Of a stretch of DNA of 10,545 nt, positions 7,414-10,545 are shown piece by piece. The stretch comes from Minisyncoccota bacterium (lineage in GTDB: Bacteria; Patescibacteriota; Minisyncoccia; Phycocordibacterales; UBA1006). The notes beneath the pieces are model-generated. The model was not told the DNA's origin, searched no databases, and saw only the letters and a list, made by a program, of their open reading frames with translations. A program made the translations under genes and the position numbers. Position 1 is the stretch's first letter; each line of letters starts with the position of its first letter. The DNA lies in assembly GCA_021129535.1 (NCBI GenBank), contig JAJOLB010000049.1, positions 1-10,545 of the forward strand, given 5' to 3'.

Positions 7414-7439
7414 AAAAAAGCCTGATATAAAGGTTTTTT
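7414..7439 (-). terminator. Intrinsic terminator after the aminopeptidase gene
   Basis: On the minus strand AAAAAACCT pairs with AGG(C)TTTTTT around a short A/T loop, with one bulged C, and the right arm is the U-tract. It starts a few bases after the aminopeptidase stop codon. The arrangement is nearly symmetric. It separates this gene from the scpA unit. Confidence 0.6.
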
Positions 7440-7442
7440 ATT

Positions 7443-8660
7443 TTAAAGGTTAAATTTTCCCTTTTGATAAATTACTTTCTCCGTTCCATTTTGCAAGGTT
7501 GCCGTAACGGTTCTGTCGGTTGTTGATATAATATCTGTGTGAACTGATGAATTATTGTAGCCAAGTTTTTTCCAATCTGATTCATTTAGTTTTGTGTAAT
7601 CACCCTTGTAACAATCACGATATGACATTCCTAATGCAATATGTGTATTTCCGTATTTTCCACCCATATTTTCATCATACAAAGTATCAGCCATGGGTTT
7701 TGTTATTTTTGAAAATCTCATATCTGTTAACGAAAACTCACCAATTTTATCAGCATTTTTTGTCGCAATCATTTCCCGTAATATTTTTTGCCCTTTTGTT
7801 GCGGTTGCCTTTACGACCTTACCCTTTTTAAATTCTAGATAAATATTTTCAATAACATTTCCATATCTATACAGAGGTTGATTAAATCGAATCCATCCAT
7901 TTGTTCCACGCCAGTCTGGGCTCGTAAATATTTCAAAACTTGGAATATTTGCACCTGATCCACCTTTCCACGCAGAAAATGGTGAGAGTTTAATTTCTAA
8001 ATCAACATCAGAGCCTTCTATTTTTAAAGTATCAATACACAAAGTATCTAATTTTTTAACATTTTTCTGTATTTGTTTTTGTAAATCTTGCCATGTTGCA
8101 ACTGGATTTTTATCACGTAGATAGCAGGCCTTTATGATTTGATTCCAATACTCTTTGATATCTAAATTTGCAGCTGCCGCCATAGCCGGAGTTCCATAAT
8201 TACATAATGTCCATGAAAATTTTCCTGTTGCTTGCTTTTCATTTCGCCACTGCATCCATGGTTTCCATGCGTCTCCTTTTTTCATAATGTTTTTTGAATT
8301 TGCATTCTTTAATATATCCATATCTGATTCAGATAAAACCCGCAAATAATGATTAATCTCATCTATTTTTCCACGAACAAGTTTTGCAGGGAAATTTGAG
8401 ATTTGTTTTTCATTTGCATTATTGTAAAAATATTCATCAAAATTATATTCAGAATCATCAGGTAAGTATTCCAAAACTACATGTGCACCAGCATCAATAA
8501 TTTTTTTATAAATTTCAAACAAAAGAGGTTTTGTTTGCTCACGCCCGACCAATAATACGGTCTCATTTTTCTTTATTCCTTTTCCTTCATTCAGTGCATA
8601 GTGAACCATCACATCTGCATATTTTTCTAATATTTTTTTACTTGGTTTATATTCTTTCAT
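7443..8660 (-). CDS. M29-family metalloaminopeptidase (AmpS/PepS/aminopeptidase T-like)
   Basis: A 405-residue cytoplasmic-type protein with no signal peptide or membrane segment, matching the thermophilic aminopeptidase family M29, which releases N-terminal residues from peptides using two metal ions. The M29 metal ligands can be placed: Glu243 in NIPSFEIFTSP, Glu308 in IGEFSLTD, His340 in GNTHIALG, and His374 and Asp376 in SSVHTDII. Their spacing is close to that of characterised M29 enzymes, so the active site looks intact. Length is normal for the family (about 400-415). The N-terminal half (KKNETVLLVGREQTKPLLFEI, 31-51) is the usual Rossmann-like region. A likely role is peptide turnover; substrate preference cannot be inferred. 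It lies between two terminators with a TATAAT just ahead of the ATG, so it is probably monocistronic. Confidence 0.9.
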   Translation of the reverse strand: MKEYKPSKKILEKYADVMVHYALNEGKGIKKNETVLLVGREQTKPLLFEIYKKIIDAGAHVVLEYLPDDSEYNFDEYFYNNANEKQISNFPAKLVRGKIDEINHYLRVLSESDMDILKNANSKNIMKKGDAWKPWMQWRNEKQATGKFSWTLCNYGTPAMAAAANLDIKEYWNQIIKACYLRDKNPVATWQDLQKQIQKNVKKLDTLCIDTLKIEGSDVDLEIKLSPFSAWKGGSGANIPSFEIFTSPDWRGTNGWIRFNQPLYRYGNVIENIYLEFKKGKVVKATATKGQKILREMIATKNADKIGEFSLTDMRFSKITKPMADTLYDENMGGKYGNTHIALGMSYRDCYKGDYTKLNESDWKKLGYNNSSVHTDIISTTDRTVTATLQNGTEKVIYQKGKFNL

Positions 8661-8666
8661 AAATAC

Positions 8667-8672
8667 ATTATA
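8667..8672 (-). promoter_or_regulatory. Putative -10 box of the aminopeptidase gene
   Basis: A perfect TATAAT on the minus strand lies six bases before the ATG at 8660 and just downstream of the aspS terminator. Initiation at normal spacing would fall at or next to the start codon, implying a leaderless mRNA. The -35 region coincides with the terminator and shows no consensus. Confidence 0.45.
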
Positions 8673-8683
8673 AATCTTTTATT

Positions 8684-8709
8684 AAAAAAAACACCTTTTC
8701 GGTGATTTT
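8684..8709 (-). terminator. Intrinsic terminator after aspS
   Basis: On the minus strand AAAATCACC, loop GAAAA, GGTGTTTTTTTT forms a hairpin with a CACC/GGTG core, a T-T mismatch and an A/T extension, ending in eight T residues. It lies directly after the aspS TAA. This is a clear terminator separating aspS from the aminopeptidase gene. Confidence 0.82.
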
Positions 8710-8710
8710 C

Positions 8711-10171
8711 TTACTCTGAACCTTTTTTAATTTCTTTTAATGAAATAAATAATTCATTTAATTGAGTATCTGAAACCAATGACGGTGCCTCCATCAATGG
8801 ACATCGCCCTTCCCCATTTTTTGGGAATGCAATGACTTCTCGAATAGTTGCCTCATTTTGTAGAACCATCATCAATCGATCAAATCCCCATGCAATTCCT
8901 GCGTGTGGTGGCGTTCCTGATGCAAAGGCTCGTAGCATATGTCCAAAATCGCTTTCTACCCCTTCGTCACTATGACCTAGGATTCCCAAAATAGATTTTA
9001 GAACCTCTGGGTCGTGAGCCCGTACTGAACCTCCTCCGATTTCATATCCATTTAAGCAAATATCATATTGTGCTGCAATAATATTTTCTATGTTTGTTTT
9101 GTTTTTTAAATCTTCAATAAACTCTGGTTTTGATAGTGAAAATGGGTTATGGGTAAATGTCCATTCACCTGTTGCCTGTGGATCGTCTGACTCAGCGGTT
9201 TTCTCGAAAAATGGAAAATCTACAACCCAACAAAATGCCAATAGATTTTCGTCGTCTTTATCCTCGCGTATATCAGGTCGGTCATTTCCATATTTTTCCA
9301 TGGCATCAGCATAGGTGATTCGTGGAAACGGAATTTCCTGTATTCGTTTTTCTGGATATAAATCTGTAACTACCTTTATAAGTAATTTTTCATTTAATTC
9401 CATAATTTCCTCCTCGCTTGCAAATGACATTTCAAGGTCTAACTGTGTAAATTCTGGTTGTCGGTCTCCACGTAAATCTTCATCACGCATACATCGTGCA
9501 AATTGGAAATATCGTTCTGTTCCAGCAGACATTAATAATTGTTTAAACTGTTGCGGTGATTGTGGTAATGCATAAAAATGATTTGGCGTTAATCGTGACG
9601 GAACAACGTAATCACGCGCTCCTTCGGGTGTGGCACGCCCTAGAATTGGTGTCTCAATTTCTAAAAAGTCCTGTGTGTCTAATTCATCACGTAGCAGTTT
9701 CGCAACCTTATGTCGCATTACAAGGTTGTTGTGCATTCGTTCAGTTCGCAGGTCCAAGTATCGATTTTTCAGTCGAACATCCTCATTTATATTTTGTGTT
9801 GATTCTGTAATTTCAAATGCAGGTGTTTCAGCTCTGTTCAGGATATCAAATCCAGTAATTTCAATTTCAACGTCTTTGATAAATTTTTCTTGAATTCCTG
9901 TTTCTTCAAATTTTGCAATGTATTCCTTTGCAGATTTATCGTTTCGTTCCTGTATAACACCTGTTACAGCAACTACCCATTCTGGTCGCAATGTTTTTGC
10001 AATTTCTAATACTTCAGGTTTACCAAAGACGATTCCTTGAATTTTCCCTGAGGCATCACGAAAATCAAAGAAAGCCATCTTCCCTTGATCTCGTCGTACG
10101 TCTACCCATACTTTGATGAGTACTTCTTCTCCTTTCTTTTCTGAAAGGTTTTTTATGTGTGTTCTTTTCAT
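8711..10171 (-). CDS. aspS: Aspartyl-tRNA synthetase lacking the GAD insertion domain
   Basis: Class IIb synthetase charging tRNA-Asp. The N-terminal OB-fold anticodon-binding domain is seen in VWVDVRRDQGKMAFFDFRD (21-39). Bacterial AspRS blocks follow: TPEGARDYVVPSR (181-193), YALPQSPQQFKQLLM (200-214), motif 2 FARCMRDEDLRGDRQPEFTQ (224-243), GGGSVRAHD (379-387), motif 3 GIAWGFDRL (425-433) and the tail PLMEAPSLVSDTQLNEL. Bacterial AspRS is usually about 590 residues because of a GAD domain between motifs 2 and 3. Here YGNDRPDIR is followed almost at once by LLAFCWVVDFPFFE, giving 486 residues. Gln29 occupies the position often His or Leu in non-discriminating or discriminating enzymes (WVxxRRDxG), so it cannot be said whether tRNA-Asn is also charged. 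A T-box leader lies upstream and a terminator just after the stop. Confidence 0.96.
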   Translation of the reverse strand: MKRTHIKNLSEKKGEEVLIKVWVDVRRDQGKMAFFDFRDASGKIQGIVFGKPEVLEIAKTLRPEWVVAVTGVIQERNDKSAKEYIAKFEETGIQEKFIKDVEIEITGFDILNRAETPAFEITESTQNINEDVRLKNRYLDLRTERMHNNLVMRHKVAKLLRDELDTQDFLEIETPILGRATPEGARDYVVPSRLTPNHFYALPQSPQQFKQLLMSAGTERYFQFARCMRDEDLRGDRQPEFTQLDLEMSFASEEEIMELNEKLLIKVVTDLYPEKRIQEIPFPRITYADAMEKYGNDRPDIREDKDDENLLAFCWVVDFPFFEKTAESDDPQATGEWTFTHNPFSLSKPEFIEDLKNKTNIENIIAAQYDICLNGYEIGGGSVRAHDPEVLKSILGILGHSDEGVESDFGHMLRAFASGTPPHAGIAWGFDRLMMVLQNEATIREVIAFPKNGEGRCPLMEAPSLVSDTQLNELFISLKEIKKGSE

Positions 10172-10180
10172 AATGTTTTT

Positions 10181-10186
10181 ATTATA
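10181..10186 (-). promoter_or_regulatory. Possible internal -10 box before aspS
   Basis: TATAAT on the minus strand lies nine bases before the aspS ATG. If used, aspS would have a near-leaderless transcript independent of the upstream T-box. The surrounding 50 bases are nearly all A/T, so a chance match is quite possible and no -35 is apparent. Confidence 0.3.
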
Positions 10187-10220
10187 TAATTAATAATTAT
10201 ATTTAAATTTAATAAAATGA

Positions 10221-10406
10221 TTAAGTAAAAATAGCGACAAAAAGCAAAATAACAACAATAAATCTTAATATTTCAATATCGTCTTGTTGCTTTTCATTCT
10301 TTTTTTCAATTCTTCTACTCTTGTATAAGTAAATTCCAGTTCTGTCACATTTACCTGGTAAACAACTATCGCAGTTAAAAATGAAATTAAAATTCTCATT
10401 TTTAAT
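10221..10406 (-). CDS. Small Cys-rich single-TM reading frame, start uncertain
   Basis: Not a recognised family. This frame lies between the T-box terminator and aspS and encodes up to about 61 residues. It has a cysteine cluster (NCDSCLPGKCDRTG), a charged, coiled-coil-like stretch (RRIEKKNEKQQDDIEIL) and a C-terminal hydrophobic helix (RFIVVILLFVAIFT) ending at TAA. The composition looks like a real small membrane protein. However, no ATG, GTG or TTG exists in frame. ATT at 10406, four bases after GGAG, is the only start-like codon. Alternatively an ATG at 10399 in another frame begins MRILISF, and one extra T in the T-run near 10388 would join it to the cysteine segment, giving about 59 residues. 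So this may be a rare-start gene, a frameshifted gene or a sequencing error. Cotranscription with aspS is likely. Confidence 0.35.
   Translation of the reverse strand: MKNENFNFIFNCDSCLPGKCDRTGIYLYKSRRIEKKNEKQQDDIEILRFIVVILLFVAIFT
10265..10399 (-). other. Alternative overlapping 44-codon ATG frame
   Basis: An ATG about ten bases after GGAG opens a 44-residue frame (MRILISFLTAIVVYQV...), overlapping the cysteine frame in another register. Its hydrophobic start followed by a lysine-rich tail has no recognised match. It is listed because it has the only standard start codon in this gap, and because its first seven codons may be the true N-terminus of the cysteine frame. Confidence 0.2.
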
Positions 10407-10418
10407 ACACTCCGCATA

Positions 10419-10452
10419 AAATAGATATAGTCGCTTCGCTCTTTATCTATTT
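10419..10452 (-). repeat. Inverted repeat between T-box terminator and small frame
   Basis: Nine-base perfect arms (AAATAGATA and TATCTATTT) flank a 16-base loop with an AGCGAAGCGACT core. The hairpin lies directly after the T-box terminator and about 20 bases before the possible small-gene start. Its arms are A/T-only apart from one G/C pair, and the following T-run is short, so it is a weak terminator at best. It may be a processing or stability element. Confidence 0.4.
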
Positions 10453-10499
10453 AAAAAATCGTCCGCATAATTAACTAGTAATAATGCAGGGACGATTTT
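10453..10499 (-). terminator. T-box regulated intrinsic terminator
   Basis: On the minus strand AAAATCGTCC pairs with GGACGATTTT. After a two-base CT bulge, GCAT pairs with ATGC, followed by ATTA/TAAT around a short loop, then a run of T (10453-10458). The left arm contains the TCGTCCCT segment that also pairs with the T-box, so terminator and antiterminator are mutually exclusive, as expected for transcriptional T-box control. Confidence 0.88.
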
Positions 10500-10545
10500 G
10501 TTTCGACAACAATTCCGCGGTGCCACCCTGATTCCCTTTTAAACT
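10453..10545 (-). promoter_or_regulatory. T-box riboswitch leader (3' part; 5' part outside window)
   Basis: The minus strand has AGGGTGGCACCGCGG at 10515-10529, an exact match to the T-box consensus AGGGUGGNACCGCG. A small TTGTT/AACAA hairpin and the partner segment TCGTCCCT (10488-10495) follow, so the antiterminator can form. T-box RNAs bind uncharged tRNA: the UGGN bulge pairs with the tRNA acceptor end and stabilises the antiterminator. Here N is C (10522), which pairs with discriminator base G73. That fits tRNA-Asp and argues against A73 tRNAs such as tRNA-Leu. The downstream gene aspS fits this. The stem I specifier codon lies upstream of the window, so tRNA identity is inferred. Confidence 0.9.

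Noticed and set aside
1..10545. TGA recoding to glycine, as in Gracilibacteria or Absconditabacteria
   Set aside because: All long genes are full length under the standard code with no in-frame TGA, and their glycines are ordinary GGN codons. Absence of TGA stops in eight genes is too small a sample to mean more.
1..10545. CRISPR array, insertion sequence, tRNA or rRNA genes, replication origin
   Set aside because: No direct-repeat array, transposase, cloverleaf, rRNA-like stretch or DnaA-box cluster was seen.

Overview
The window is AT-rich, and every convincing gene lies on the minus strand. It reads leftward from a partial T-box leader at the right edge, through aspS, an M29 aminopeptidase, scpA, scpB, mraY, ftsW and leuS, to a small secreted protein at the left edge. 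The tight packing, low GC, lack of Shine-Dalgarno motifs, a divergent MraY, an AspRS with no GAD insertion and an enlarged LeuRS together suggest a Candidate Phyla Radiation (Patescibacteria, perhaps Parcubacteria-like) genome. That placement is inference, since the window has no rRNA or other taxonomic marker. The genetic code looks standard: long reading frames have no in-frame TGA. All eight recognised genes stop at TAA or TAG.

Right end (about 10172-10545): the 3' half of a T-box riboswitch, with an exact AGGGTGGCACCGCGG element and a competing intrinsic terminator. A cysteine-containing, one-TM small reading frame without a standard start codon follows, then aspS. The T-box UGGN base is C, which would pair with a G73 tRNA such as tRNA-Asp. 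This fits control of aspS. The specifier loop lies beyond the window.

Middle: aspS and the aminopeptidase each end in an intrinsic terminator. The next unit, scpA-scpB-mraY-ftsW, has intergenic gaps of only 1 to 5 bases. It joins condensin accessory subunits to lipid I synthesis and septal peptidoglycan polymerisation, and ends in a perfect palindromic terminator. leuS is then transcribed separately.

The most striking feature is leuS. An apparently complete RBBP9/YdeN-like serine hydrolase domain of about 180 residues, with GHSLG nucleophile motif and candidate Asp and His, sits in frame at the start of the CP1 editing domain. The synthetase motifs on both sides are intact.

Five transcription-unit starts have a -10-like hexamer only 6 to 10 bases before the start codon, which suggests leaderless mRNAs and helped choose the starts of leuS and scpA.
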